Assembly (NCBI GenBank): GCA_027604705.1
Contig: JADHYV010000004.1
Span: 1 to 64,000, forward strand
Reading direction: 5' to 3'
DNA length: 64,000 nt
Source: Allomyces arbusculus
Taxonomy: Eukaryota > Blastocladiomycota > Blastocladiomycetes > Blastocladiales > Blastocladiaceae
Shown here: piece by piece, positions 1 through 12,036 of the stretch
Layout of the letters: each line of letters starts with the position of its first letter
How positions within the stretch are numbered: position 1 is the stretch's first letter
Notes under the pieces: model-generated
The model's database searches: none
What the model saw: the letters and a program-made list of their open reading frames with translations, nothing else
What the model was told of the DNA's origin: nothing
Position numbers and translations under genes: made by a program

Positions 1-811
1 GGTGGATCGGGATCAGAACAGATGCGTGTCCTGGCGAGTCGGCGACCGGCGCGGGGTGCACGGGCATCTTATACGCGTGTAGCGGGCAGGCGCGAGCGAG
101 CGGGCGTGCGCGCCGTCGCCCCAAGTCGGTCGCGTTTGTGTCGTGGGTCCACATGGTGCGTCGCGTCTTGGCCGTGCCGGGTCCGCGTTGCCGCACCACC
201 GGGGAACCCGAGTGACTGCCGACGGCGGAGCGGGGGCGGGTCCTTGCGCGAAGCTGGAGCCATCTGCGGGCGCGCCCCAACCAGCTCAACCCGCGCGACC
301 GGGGCCCACGGTCGCTGATCCTCCGGGCGCTGCTCGACCCGGTCGACGCTGTTACGTCACGGCAGTTGGACCCACAACGCGGAGTCGCGACTTGGGGTCA
401 TGTGTCGGATCGGATTGTCGTGCGCGTCACGACGCGCGGTTGCGGTCGTTGTTGTTCGTTGTGTGTCGTCGTGCCGAACGCGGGCGGGAGGGTGCGCGGC
501 GCGCGGTTGACGTGACGTGGCGGTGGTAGAGCCATCGTCGCGCACGACGATCGCGGCCTTGCAGCGCTGCAAGATTGGTGGTGGTGCGGCCGCGAGACGT
601 GTGGCAGTGCGGTGAGCGAGCATGTGCTTGTCACGGGATGCAGGTGCGTCTCGCCCTTTCGCTCCTCTGCCTCGTCTGCCTCGCACTTCCATGCCGCTGT
701 CGATCTCAACCTGCCGACTTGGGTCATTGTTCATCGTTCGCCAGCGTACGCAGCGTTCAGCTTCCCGCGTCCCAACTACTGCTGCACGACCGCACTAGCC
801 GCATTCCGACC
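1..811. other. 5' intergenic stretch, no gene recognised
   Basis: GC-rich sequence with only short overlapping open frames on both strands. None has a recognisable domain, and their composition is what GC-rich noncoding DNA gives by chance. The last 100 or so bases are the likely promoter and leader of the zinc-finger gene that starts at 812. No tRNA or repeat was seen. Confidence 0.5.
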
Positions 812-1734
812 ATGGCCGACTACTGGCGCTCCAAGCCCAAATACTGGTGCAAGTACTGCAAGATCTTTGTCACCGACAATAAAATCGTTCGTCCGTTCTA
901 TTCGATCCCGCTGCCCATTTCCCGTCCCACCGCTCTCGTTCCTGACCATGCGCCTCTCCGCTCCCATAGAGCCGCACGCACCATGAATCGACCGGTGAGC
1001 ACCGCCGCAGTATGGAGCGGTTCATTGCAGCCCTTGCCGAGGCCGACAAGGAAAAGAAGCGCGAGGAGGCCGCAGCGCGCGACCTCGTCGCCAAAATCGA
1101 GCAGGTTCGTGTGGTCTTGCTCGTCCCATCGTACTCATATACATTCCAGTGAATGACCGTCTCCCCCTCCCTGCTGATCCGACAGGACGCCGTGGCCGCT
1201 TTCGCACAAGACCTCGAGCGCCAAGGCACCGACGCAGCCACCGTCGAAGCCTTACTCGCCGCCGCATCTGCACGCTCTGTACCGGCACATTCGGCAAGGA
1301 AAAAGCCGCGCGCGTCGACGGCACCGGCACCCGACCCGTCGGCCGCCGACGACGAACCGCAGCGCGACCCGACCGTCGGTCAAGCCGGCGCGTGGGAGGT
1401 GGTCGAGGAAGTCGTGATCCCGCCGCCACGAGCCAACGACGAGGACGAGGACGTGAAGCCAAAGATGGACGAGGAGGACGTCAAGCCTAATGTGGAAGAG
1501 GAGGGGGAGGGCAAAAAGCGGCCACGAGATGCGGACGAGGGTGAAGCGCCGGTGGACGAGGATGACCCGCACCAGTTTCGGATCCGGGAAAAAGTGATCG
1601 CAGCGCTCGACGATGGCCGGGTCGCGAATGTTGTGGGCGCAAGTGGAGGAGCATCAGTAGGAGCAGCAGCGGGTGATGGGCCGGTCGTGATCAAGAAGCG
1701 GCGGGTCGCGGCACGGCAGACGCGCAAAAAGTAA
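812..1734 (+). CDS. WBP4/FBP21-like U1-type zinc-finger protein (spliceosome-associated)
   Basis: Three exons at 812-886, 970-1104 and 1186-1734, all joined in phase 0, give about 252 residues. The N-terminus MADYWRSKPKYWCKYCKIF closely resembles the start of WBP4 proteins. It forms a matrin/U1-type C2H2 finger: Cys13 and Cys16 in exon 1, with both His residues at the start of exon 2. A Lys/Glu-rich helix follows, as in the family, then an acidic tail with two VKP repeats and a basic RKK end. In animals WBP4 joins the spliceosomal B complex through this finger and two WW domains. I see no WW domain here, only a short GAWEVVEEV segment, so this may be the shorter fungal form. The gene is convergent with the kinase gene, about 190 bases away. 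The finger is a strong call; the family name is moderate. Confidence 0.75.
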
Positions 1735-1926
1735 AATGGATGTTCTCCCCTGTCCACCGACATCTTCGTTCTCCACATTCTGCACTCGACGCGACATGGC
1801 ACAACAAATGAACAGCAAACGACGCGGTATGTTACTTACCGAACTCTAAAGAAACTTGATTCACGGCAGCACGAAACACAGACACGGCCGAACAAACACA
1901 AAATTGATGCTCTCTCTTCCAAAAAG

Positions 1927-4118
<2,192 letters not shown>

Positions 4119-5301
4119 GGCGAGAAGTGGGACAGTCAAGTCGAGGTTGAGCGTGTAGAAAATGCGGGTACAGCAAGCGAGCAAGCGAGCGGGTCCGATG
4201 CGAGCGGGTAGGTACGATGCAACCGCGCGAGAGCCGGGGGTACTTGGCGGAGAAGAAGAGCCGAGGATGTGCGAGCCAGCCGCGTCGACCTGAAACGTCG
4301 AGAGCAGATGCAGTACGGGTCCGGCGTGCGCGTGCGGGCAGAGTCAGCGTGCGGGCGGCTTGCGTGCAGTCGCGCCAGAATGACCCACGTCGGGAAGTTC
4401 GAGAGCCGGCGTCGTGCGGGCTCGCGAGGGCTCCCAGGCAAGCGTCGATAGCGTGCTCGCGAGCGAGTCCAGTACGGCCTGAGTCAGCCCACGGGTGGCG
4501 GGGCGTCGGCTTGGTGGGCGTCGGCTGGCGGACGGCGGTTGGCGGCGGCGGGTTCGTGGTGGCGCCGGACCGGCCAGCAGCAGCAACCCGTGACAGTCGA
4601 GGCACCGACCGAAGCTTGGGCAAAAAGTGCAGTGGAGAGAGCGGGCGTGCGCGCGAACACCGTGAACAGGCTCGCACACGGCGAAAAGCTGGCGGGTTCG
4701 CGATGGGTCTGATGCGTCGCTGGGCGTGCAAGTGTGCCGTGTCACAGGTTGATGCGACTGCTGGGAGCGAGCACCAGTCGGCAGGAACTCAAGGCGGTGC
4801 AGCGACAGGAGCGGCTGTCGGGTTGGCCAAGTGGCCGCCAGCAGTGGTCGCCGACCGGCCGGCCGCGGTTGGCCGAGGCGTGTGGCGCGCCGGTGGCGGC
4901 ATGCAGGTGCGAGACGCGGGGCATTTCGCGCCAAACCACAGTTTCGTGAGAGCTTCTTCGCCCCGCCTCCGCCCCCTTTCGCCCGCGCGCACCGCAGTGT
5001 TGACGCCGTCAGGTGGCCAGTTGCCGCCGCAAACAGCGTTGCGCGAGCCGTTGCTGGCCGAGGCTAAGTCCGATACCAGGTTGCTACAGCGCGACGGGTG
5101 GCCCTGCGACAACTTGTTTCAAGAAGTCATGACGATTTTGCCAGCAAAGAGGCAACCATTAAATGCAACAACAAATGTACTATGCCACCATCTCGACGGT
5201 TTCGTCAAAAATAAAGCCAGCTCAATGACCGGCACGTCAAACTAGACTCCAACCGTGTCCTCACTCGTTCCATCCTCATCCTCCAGCTCGGAAACATCAA
5301 C
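4119..5301. other. Intergenic region between kinase start and orphan gene
   Basis: Nearly 1.2 kb holding the likely promoter, leader and perhaps an undetected first exon of the Sch9-like kinase. Long open frames occur on both strands (one of 342 codons on + at 4217-5245), but they are Arg/Ala/Gly-rich, show no domain and overlap each other, so I treat them as chance frames. A small GCAAGCGA-type tandem repeat lies near 4171-4195. Confidence 0.45.
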
Positions 5302-6228
5302 TCACTCTCCCTCCTTCGACTCAGAGCCATCACCGCTTGTGCAGGCACTAACCAAGCCAGACAATTGGTCATTGGGCACACGAAAGACACGGTCCCCAGG
5401 GTCATCAAGCATGAAACCAAACGCGTCCTCGGTGTCATCCATCAGTGCAGTGCATGCAGTTGGAGGCACAAACTTGCGCCGCAAATCAAACCCATCTATC
5501 GGCCCACTCCAGCGCAAATCGAGCAAGCACTTGCACGCAAGCTTGTGCACGACCGAGCCAAGGTACCCGTAACCCCGCGTAAACCACCCACAATGCGGTT
5601 CTTCCATGCAGCGGGCCGCATACATGAGTGCCGACCCATCCGGGTGCTGCTCGAGAATGTCCACCATGTAGTCGAAGACGGCGACGAGCGTCGTCTCGAC
5701 CATGCGAATGCGCTGCTCTTGGTCCATGACGGGCTTGGTCACGACACGCTCATCATAAACAATATCGCCATAACGTGCCAGGCGAAACTGGTTGTATTCT
5801 TGCGACGACATGGACTTGATGCAGTCCGGCTTGGGCAGAAAATCGAACCGAGAGGTAGCGTCGTTCAAAAACTGTCGCCGAATCATGATATGCTGCGGCA
5901 TGTCCCACCCATGCGATTCAGGCGGCTGCATGTCATAGATTTCCTCGTCTGAGAGTGGGCCATCGTAGCCGAGGTCGCGAATGTGCAGCGTAAACGAGAC
6001 TTTGCCTGGTGGAGGCTCAAAGACGACCTCGGCAAAGTTGGTGACGCGGTGGATGCGGTAGCAAACGATGGTCGGCTGGGTTGCAAACTTGACCCGGTGC
6101 TCTGGATTCGGGATAGCGCGCGAAAAGTCGACGCGAAAGCTGCCAACGGCAAAGTCGACCATGGGCGTGTCGGGTAAGAACAGGGGTTCCTTGGGATTAA
6201 AAACGGACTGGCGAGTGCTGTTGTTCAT
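5302..6228 (-). CDS. Orphan protein, 308 residues, with a decayed paralogue next to it
   Basis: An intact single-exon frame starts at an ATG (MNNSTRQSVFNPKEPLF) and ends at 5302. I do not recognise the family. The first 120 residues alternate hydrophobic and polar positions (for example FTLHIRDLGYDGPL), suggesting beta strands. The middle is charged, and the C-terminal part has a Cys-containing segment (HKLACKCLLDLRWSGPID) and an acidic Ser/Glu tail. No signal peptide or membrane segment is evident. The main reason to believe it is coding is that pieces of the same protein, with conservative substitutions, can be read on the + strand at 6854-7500. It reads opposite to that relic, so the pair is an inverted duplication. 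No function is proposed. Confidence 0.65.
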   Translation of the reverse strand: MNNSTRQSVFNPKEPLFLPDTPMVDFAVGSFRVDFSRAIPNPEHRVKFATQPTIVCYRIHRVTNFAEVVFEPPPGKVSFTLHIRDLGYDGPLSDEEIYDMQPPESHGWDMPQHIMIRRQFLNDATSRFDFLPKPDCIKSMSSQEYNQFRLARYGDIVYDERVVTKPVMDQEQRIRMVETTLVAVFDYMVDILEQHPDGSALMYAARCMEEPHCGWFTRGYGYLGSVVHKLACKCLLDLRWSGPIDGFDLRRKFVPPTACTALMDDTEDAFGFMLDDPGDRVFRVPNDQLSGLVSACTSGDGSESKEGE

Positions 6229-8542
6229 GGTGTGACCTTAAGTGGGAGCAAGAGCGAGACGGCCAAAATCTCACCAACCACTTTGCTTTGCAACAACATG
6301 TGATTAATCACTATGGAGCGACCATTGCCATCGCCAGTTTTACCCTCTTGCTCTCGCTTTTCAGCCCTGTTATGGACGATTTTTGTGCTCATCAGCAAGC
6401 GCCCAGCTGCACTTGCATCTCCAATGGTGGTTTAGTTAGAGCCGCTGTGCCGATACCAAACGCTGTCGCAGGCCACCCCAGACGGCGCGCCCTCACCAGC
6501 CTCCACGGCGATACGCATTCACTTTCGGATTTGGTCAGAGACGGCTCGCGCGACCAGGCTCGTGCTTATGCCGACCGATCGTTGACTCACGGCTGCGGGG
6601 CTTAGGGCGTCGGTTCAAATCCGACTGCGTGCACGTCAACGTGCACGCACTGGCCAACGCCACCGGGATGGACATCATCGTCGATTGCGACACCAGGTTC
6701 GGCTTCAGCGACCAGAAAGCGCGCTCAAGGACCCGCACGCCGGGTCGCGTCGGCCTCCATGAACTGTCAGCGCATGCGTGACGACGAGTACGAACGCGAG
6801 GACGGGGGCCATTTTCACAATCGCTTCGTCAGATGCGCTCAGGAAAGCCAGAGCCATCCGGCACGGTCGTCGACATTTCCCGCACCATCCCCGACCCAAC
6901 ACGCCAGGCTGCATTTGTCAACCAGCTGACGACTGTGCACCTCCGCGTCCAGATTCGCACCAACATTCAAAGCGACATTCTGCCCACCGCCAGGGAACAC
7001 CACGTTCCAGCTTTACATTCGGGACTTTGGTAACGACGACCCGCTCATGGAAGCCGAATGTGGGACAGGCGAGCCGTTATGCTGCGCTAAGTCGAAGCCG
7101 CGGCATCTCCAATGGTAGTTTGCATTTTTTCGCAATGTTGACGACCAACAGGCCTACGAGCTACCTCCCGACTCGCTCGAGACCATCACGGATGCTGAAA
7201 GTGAAGAGTATTGGTTTGGCTCTTACAGCCAGGTTAGGAGGAACACTCATGTTTTTTCCGCTGGCCTGTCATGGCCGCGAGGAGATCCACCAGCTCGCGT
7301 GCAAGTGCACTCTCAACTTGAAGTGGAGCAGTCCAATGATTGGTAAGTTGAAGCAGGGGGTGGGGCGCCGCCCAGTTACGCCAAGCGCTCGCCTTCATTT
7401 TGTGAATGAATGGGATTATTTCGATAATCCTGCAGGCTATATGCATCTTGGGTGTGGATTGATGGACCATTGGTATCGCATCGTCCGCACACATTCTCTG
7501 CAGTCCAGCTTGGAAAATGACAGGGAGCGTTGAGCTGTTTCATGATCAAAACCTGCCAAATGGATTCCATGCTGAACCGTTTGGTTGAATTTCCACGTTG
7601 CTGTTGATTTTTATTTTCGGCTTTAGCACCGATTCTGGCACCGACTCTGGTTCCACATGAATGTCTTCAGGAATACTTTGCGCGCGAGCCAGATAAGTAT
7701 CAGCGGTGGTAAAACATCTGTCGTTTGTTCCCACATTGTCACCGCGCGCAGGAATCAACAAGTCTGCTACTCTCACTCGCAAAAACCAAACAATGGTCAT
7801 ATTCCGCCACGAAAGTGCCTCCACGAATTTGTTCGTGCAGTCTTGATACCAAACATCGACGCCGCTCATCTGATCGACTAAGCGGCATCAACACAAGACG
7901 GCCATCCTCCTTGGCCCACGTGCTCAACGTTGCATCACTCATACTACATTACGACCAGAAGAGTGGCCGCCTCTGACAGCACTGCCACGTTGTAGGTTAT
8001 ACATTTCCCGAGCAACACTCTTACTGAAAAACGATTCCATTCAAAGCTGTTTGCTCTCTGTTTCAGCAAGGTCACAAATCCCCAGCATCCCAGCGTGTCT
8101 TCCTGCATGAATTTCCGAATCGATTCCCAGATGGCGCTTAAAATGCATGTTGTTTTTTTCGGTGGACAGTGTTAGTGCTGGCACCGAAAAAACAATTTGC
8201 TTCGCTGCCGATGGATGAATCGACAGAAAATATGATGTCTGAGTCTTTCCGGAGCGCATAACCGCGGCATAGTACTATCCTGACACTTCTGGTTTGTCGT
8301 CCCCCGCCCTTGCATCCTCTCATACGCGCCGTGCCGAAACAAAACGATAATTATCAGCGGGATATATAACTGGGCGCTCCATGCCTGCAACATTGACTGT
8401 TGTCGGCGAGCGTGGTCTCTTCAAACAGCCGCACTGTCTTTGCAGACACCGACACCAGTGGGAGGAAGCCATGGCAAAAATCGGTTCTCTTAATCATCTA
8501 GATTTGGCGTCCACGCCCAATCTGGCTCAGCGGACACGCTAC
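6229..8542. other. Gene-poor, degenerate stretch around the orphan relic
   Basis: Apart from the relic at 6854-7500 I see no supportable gene. The sequence is visibly more AT-rich than its surroundings. A phrase of about 18 bases (GCATCTCCAATGGT then GTTT after one variable base) occurs near 6414 and again near 7103, which may be a trace of duplication. Short minus-strand frames at 7546-7869 and 7739-7942 are open, but have no recognisable domain. A tRNA T-arm-like hairpin at 6609-6625 has no tRNA around it. Confidence 0.4.
6854..7500 (+). pseudogene. Degenerate second copy of the orphan gene at 5302-6228
   Basis: Four segments resemble the orphan protein in the same order. Around 6854-6990: VVDISRTIPDPTRQAAF against RVDFSRAIPNPEHRVKF. 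Around 7002-7060: TFQLYIRDFGNDDPL against SFTLHIRDLGYDGPL. Around 7139-7230: YELPPDSLETITDAESEEY against a segment beginning DFLPKPDCIKSM. Around 7260-7480: HQLACKCTLNLKWSSP against HKLACKCLLDLRWSGP. The segments lie in different reading frames, and the region around residues 200-225 of the intact protein has no counterpart. I see no splice pattern joining the pieces into one frame, so this is most likely a pseudogene; a differently spliced live paralogue is less likely. It lies head to head with the intact copy, the two beginning some 600 bases apart. Confidence 0.6.
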
Positions 8543-11057
8543 CTAAATATCGGCGCCGACGTGGTGCAGTTTGTAGTACGCGCCACGGCGCGCCATGAGC
8601 TGCGCGTGCGTGCCCATTTCGAGGATCTTGCCCTGCGGCTTGCCCATGAGCACGATTAGGTCGGCGTTTTGAATCGTCGTAAGCCTAGACAAATGGGGGA
8701 TCAGCGTGAGCAACACCTCGGGGAGCGATGTGGTGAGGGAGGAAAAAAGACGGACCGGTGCGCGATGACCAGGACCTGGACACGGTGTCGAGGTTGTGAG
8801 TGGTGGTGTTGTGAGCAATTTTGTGCGCCAGGGCAACATCACTCGAAGAAATGGGCGTACCGTTCGTCCCTTCATAAGGCGGTCCAGAGCCTCTTGCACG
8901 AGTCGCTCGCTCTGGTCTATTTGGTGGGCGTGCGGTGAGCGCGAGAACAGACAACATCGCGGACAGGGGAATTTCGTACTGTCGAGCGCCGATGTGGCCT
9001 CGTCCAGAATCTACGAAGCGGTGAGTCGTGTGAGCAATATGCTGTTCGACCCGATAGACCGCAACGAGGACGGACCAGGACGCGCGGATTCTTCAAAATT
9101 GCCGCGGCACTGTAGTGGAATTTATAAGTGAGCGGCTCAGCACGAGACAATTTGCAGCGACCAAACTTGGTGACGTACATCGCAATCCGTTGCCGCTGCC
9201 CGCCGCTCAATGCCGTCCCGCGCTCGCCTACCAAAATGATGTGAGCCAATGAACCGCAAAGTAACTCAATTGCGACCAAGCAAACGTACCAACAACCGTT
9301 TCATAGCCACTTGGGAAATGCGAGATAAACTCGTGTGCGTTGGCGAGCTTGGCCGCCTCCTCGACTTCCTCGTCGGTCGCGTCCGGTCGGCCATAGCGAA
9401 TATTTTCGCGAATCGACGACGAAAACAGCGCAGGCTGTTGCGCAATGTACCCAATTTGCTCGCGCAGCCACGTTGGGTCGAGGTCGCGAATGTTGACGCC
9501 GTCGAGCAGCACCTTGCCGAACCGCGGGTCGTAGAACCTGGTTGTGTGCAGCGCGTGAGCGAGCGAACCCTGAATGTGCTGGAGAGGAAAGAAAGAAAAT
9601 AAAGTGTACCGTTCCAGGAGCGACACGACCGTCGTCTTGCCCGACCCACTTGAGCCGCACAGCGCCACGACGGTGCCCGCCGGAACCGCGAGGTTGAAGT
9701 TGTTGAGGACGACTTGGTCGGCACGGGCCGGGTACGCGAACGCGACGTTCGAGAATTCAATGTCGCCACGCAGGCTCGGGAGCGTCTGACCTCCGCGCGT
9801 CGGGATCAGGGGCGTACGGTGGATAAACTCGAAGACACGCTGCGCTGCAGCCTTAGCCTTGATGTATTGGCCGACGAGCACGCCGAGTGATGCTGCAAAA
9901 AAAAGCAATACCGCACGGTTAGCAAACGAAGAAGCGATTTGGGAGGTCAAGCAGCGAAGCAACGGACCCAAACTGCGCTGCGCGGCCTGTGTCGCCATAA
10001 GATACGACATCAGCTCGCCCGGCTCCATGTGGCCCATGGCGACCTGCGCGCCGCCATAGTAAAGAACGATTAAGATCATGGACCCAATCGACGTTGACGT
10101 GATACCTTGGAATAAGCCAATATGGAACGCGAGCTTGGTGTTGGTCTTGGCCGCGCGCTCCGCGGCGGCCTGGAAAAGCTCCACTTCGCGGTCCTCGGCC
10201 GCGTAGGCCTTGACCGTGCGCACATTTCCGAGCCCTTCGCCCGCGGTACCCATGGACGTCGACTCGACCTCCTTGGCGTGCCGCGACAGCCGGCGCAGGT
10301 ACGCGCCGTAGAACGTGCCGAGCAGGTACAGCGCCGGCATTGAAATGCCGAGAGCGAGCGTGAGCGATGGCGACAGGTGCAGCAGGTGTAGAACCGACCC
10401 AGTGACCTCGGTCATGGCGCGCAACCCCTGGGTCACACACTGCTTGAACGTGTGCTTGAATTCCTGCACGTCGGTCGCGACGCGCGCCACGAGCTCGGAG
10501 CTCTTGCTGATATCGAAAAACGCCATGTCCTGGCGAATCAGCGCCGAGTAGAGCCGCACGCGCAGTCGCGCGGCCATGCGCTCGCCAAGAACACCGACCA
10601 GGGCAATGTGCGTCGTCGTCAGGACGCCCTTGATGACAAACAGGCCAAGGAGACGCAGGGCTGGCGTATTCATAGGCTGCAGCGCCGCCGCGATTTGCGA
10701 CCACGACGTGGCTGTCGCACCCGTCGCCGAAACCATGGCAGGTGCGAATCCTGTGGCCGTGAGCGACTTGGAAATGACATTGACGAGCTGGCCCATGATG
10801 CGCGGCAGCCAAAGGCTGGCAATTGCACCGGCAATGGCCGTGGCCATGACGAGGACCAACAGTAGCCAATCGCGCTTGATCGCGGTCCAAACGTCGGGCC
10901 ACAGCGGCGGGCGAGGGGCGCACGTCGCTTCCGGGAGCAGAACGGGTTTCGCATCAATGGTTGCGTCTGCGTGGATCGCGCCGAGCGTAACACGGAGAAC
11001 CGAGCGCGCGCACATCGGCCCGCGCAATACCAGGGTCATGGAAACGGTCGTGCGCAT
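8543..11057 (-). CDS. Mitochondrial ABC half-transporter, ABCB8/ABCB10/Mdl-like
   Basis: Nine exons (11057-9968, 9892-9610, 9537-9290, 9227-9179, 9109-9076, 9010-8980, 8916-8861, 8775-8756, 8684-8543) give about 650 residues. Order: an Arg/Ser/Thr-rich N-terminus like a mitochondrial presequence, one six-helix ABCB membrane domain, then one nucleotide-binding domain with Walker [10 protein letters not shown], signature LSGGQRQR, Walker [14 protein letters not shown] and the H-loop AHR. The [13 protein letters not shown] segment, made by removing an in-frame intron at 9893-9967, resembles human ABCB8. The 3' half is cut into six tiny exons of 20-142 bases. The frame stays open upstream to about 11267 without an ATG and is also presequence-like, so the true start may lie in an unseen upstream exon; 11057 is the first in-frame ATG. 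Half-transporters dimerise in the inner membrane; the substrate cannot be told. Confidence 0.85.
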
Positions 11058-12036
11058 TGCGGCCAGCCATGGTCGAGCAGTGGTCACGAGCGGGACCCTT
11101 GTGGAGAGTGCAGCGTCGGACAACCGGGCCCAGTTCGACCGCGGCGATGTCTGTACGTGACGCGCAAATGTAGACGAGAACCAAGACCGTAGAGTCGACC
11201 AAGTCGTGGTGCCGCGGAGCGTGGCAAATGTTGCTCGGCCTGTAGGGACGGCGTGTTGCAGTAGCAAGCGTCGGACAGGTTTAGCTCTGCCAACTTGAAC
11301 CCGGGCAAAGCGACCACCACTTGCTGTGAGCGACCTACAGAAGCAAACACACCGGATCCGCGCAGGTGAGCACCATGTTCAGCTTCTCCACCCACTAATT
11401 TGAACACGGCAGCTGCTGGCATGGGCGAGCTCAGACCAGTACAAATAGGCCAAAATCGTACTTTGACCATGATCCAAATGTCCTGGCGGGCTCGCCCGTT
11501 GGCCATTGACACGGGCGCGGAATTGGTAAGCTTGTCGGGCGACATGAAGCGCTGCCGCCGCCGCGAATGGCGGCCGCGAAGGCCGACCTGGGACCACCGG
11601 CGAATTGAAGCCGAAACATTGGCGCAGGCGCCACCCGGGGTCCAAGAATCGCAATGCTGCCAGTTCGAAAAGGTCAGGCTGTCGTGGTTGTCAAGTAATC
11701 GTCAATCCTCCTGCGGCCTCCTATCGTCGAGAGGTTCGAGCTTTCCTTCAGTTTGAAGTTCATTGCATCACTGGTCGCTGCTCGATAAATCTATTTTCCA
11801 CAAATCAGATGCAATGGATGCGTATTGGGGATTTGGTGGGGATGTAGAGAACTCAAAGATCCAGTTTCGACACGACCTGATCAAAGCCTGGGACACAGAT
11901 CCCACAACGACAAGCGGCTGCCAGCAATCACTGCAACCACTTCTCCTCTCTCGCCCTCCTCGACACGGGCACCAAATTCCTTGACCAAGACCCGCGCGAG
12001 CACGCGCAGCACGTCGAAGACCACGGCAGCACCAGG
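11058..12036. other. Divergent intergenic region
   Basis: Lies between the minus-strand ABCB8-like gene and the plus-strand hydroxylase gene. It holds both promoters and possibly the first exon of the transporter, since presequence-like frame continues to about 11267. No other gene, repeat or RNA is recognised. Confidence 0.45.

Noticed and set aside
4217-5245. 342-codon plus-strand frame between the kinase and the orphan gene
   Set aside because: Arg/Ala/Gly-rich with no domain, overlapped by several other long frames; typical of GC-rich noncoding DNA and probably kinase 5' sequence.
6560-6632. tRNA-like T-arm (GTCGG, loop TTCAAAT, CCGAC) at 6609-6625
   Set aside because: The arm pairs perfectly and holds a box-B-like GGTTCAAATCC, but no upstream stretch pairs with the would-be acceptor strand, and no D-arm or anticodon arm fits.
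7739-7942. 67-codon minus-strand frame ending at a donor-like GTGACA
   Set aside because: Could be a first exon, but I found no downstream exon in frame and no recognisable motif.
8381-8659. Small plus-strand gene after a TATATAA-like box at about 8362
   Set aside because: The frame is antisense to the last exon of the ABCB8-like gene and its second half is that exon's mirror.
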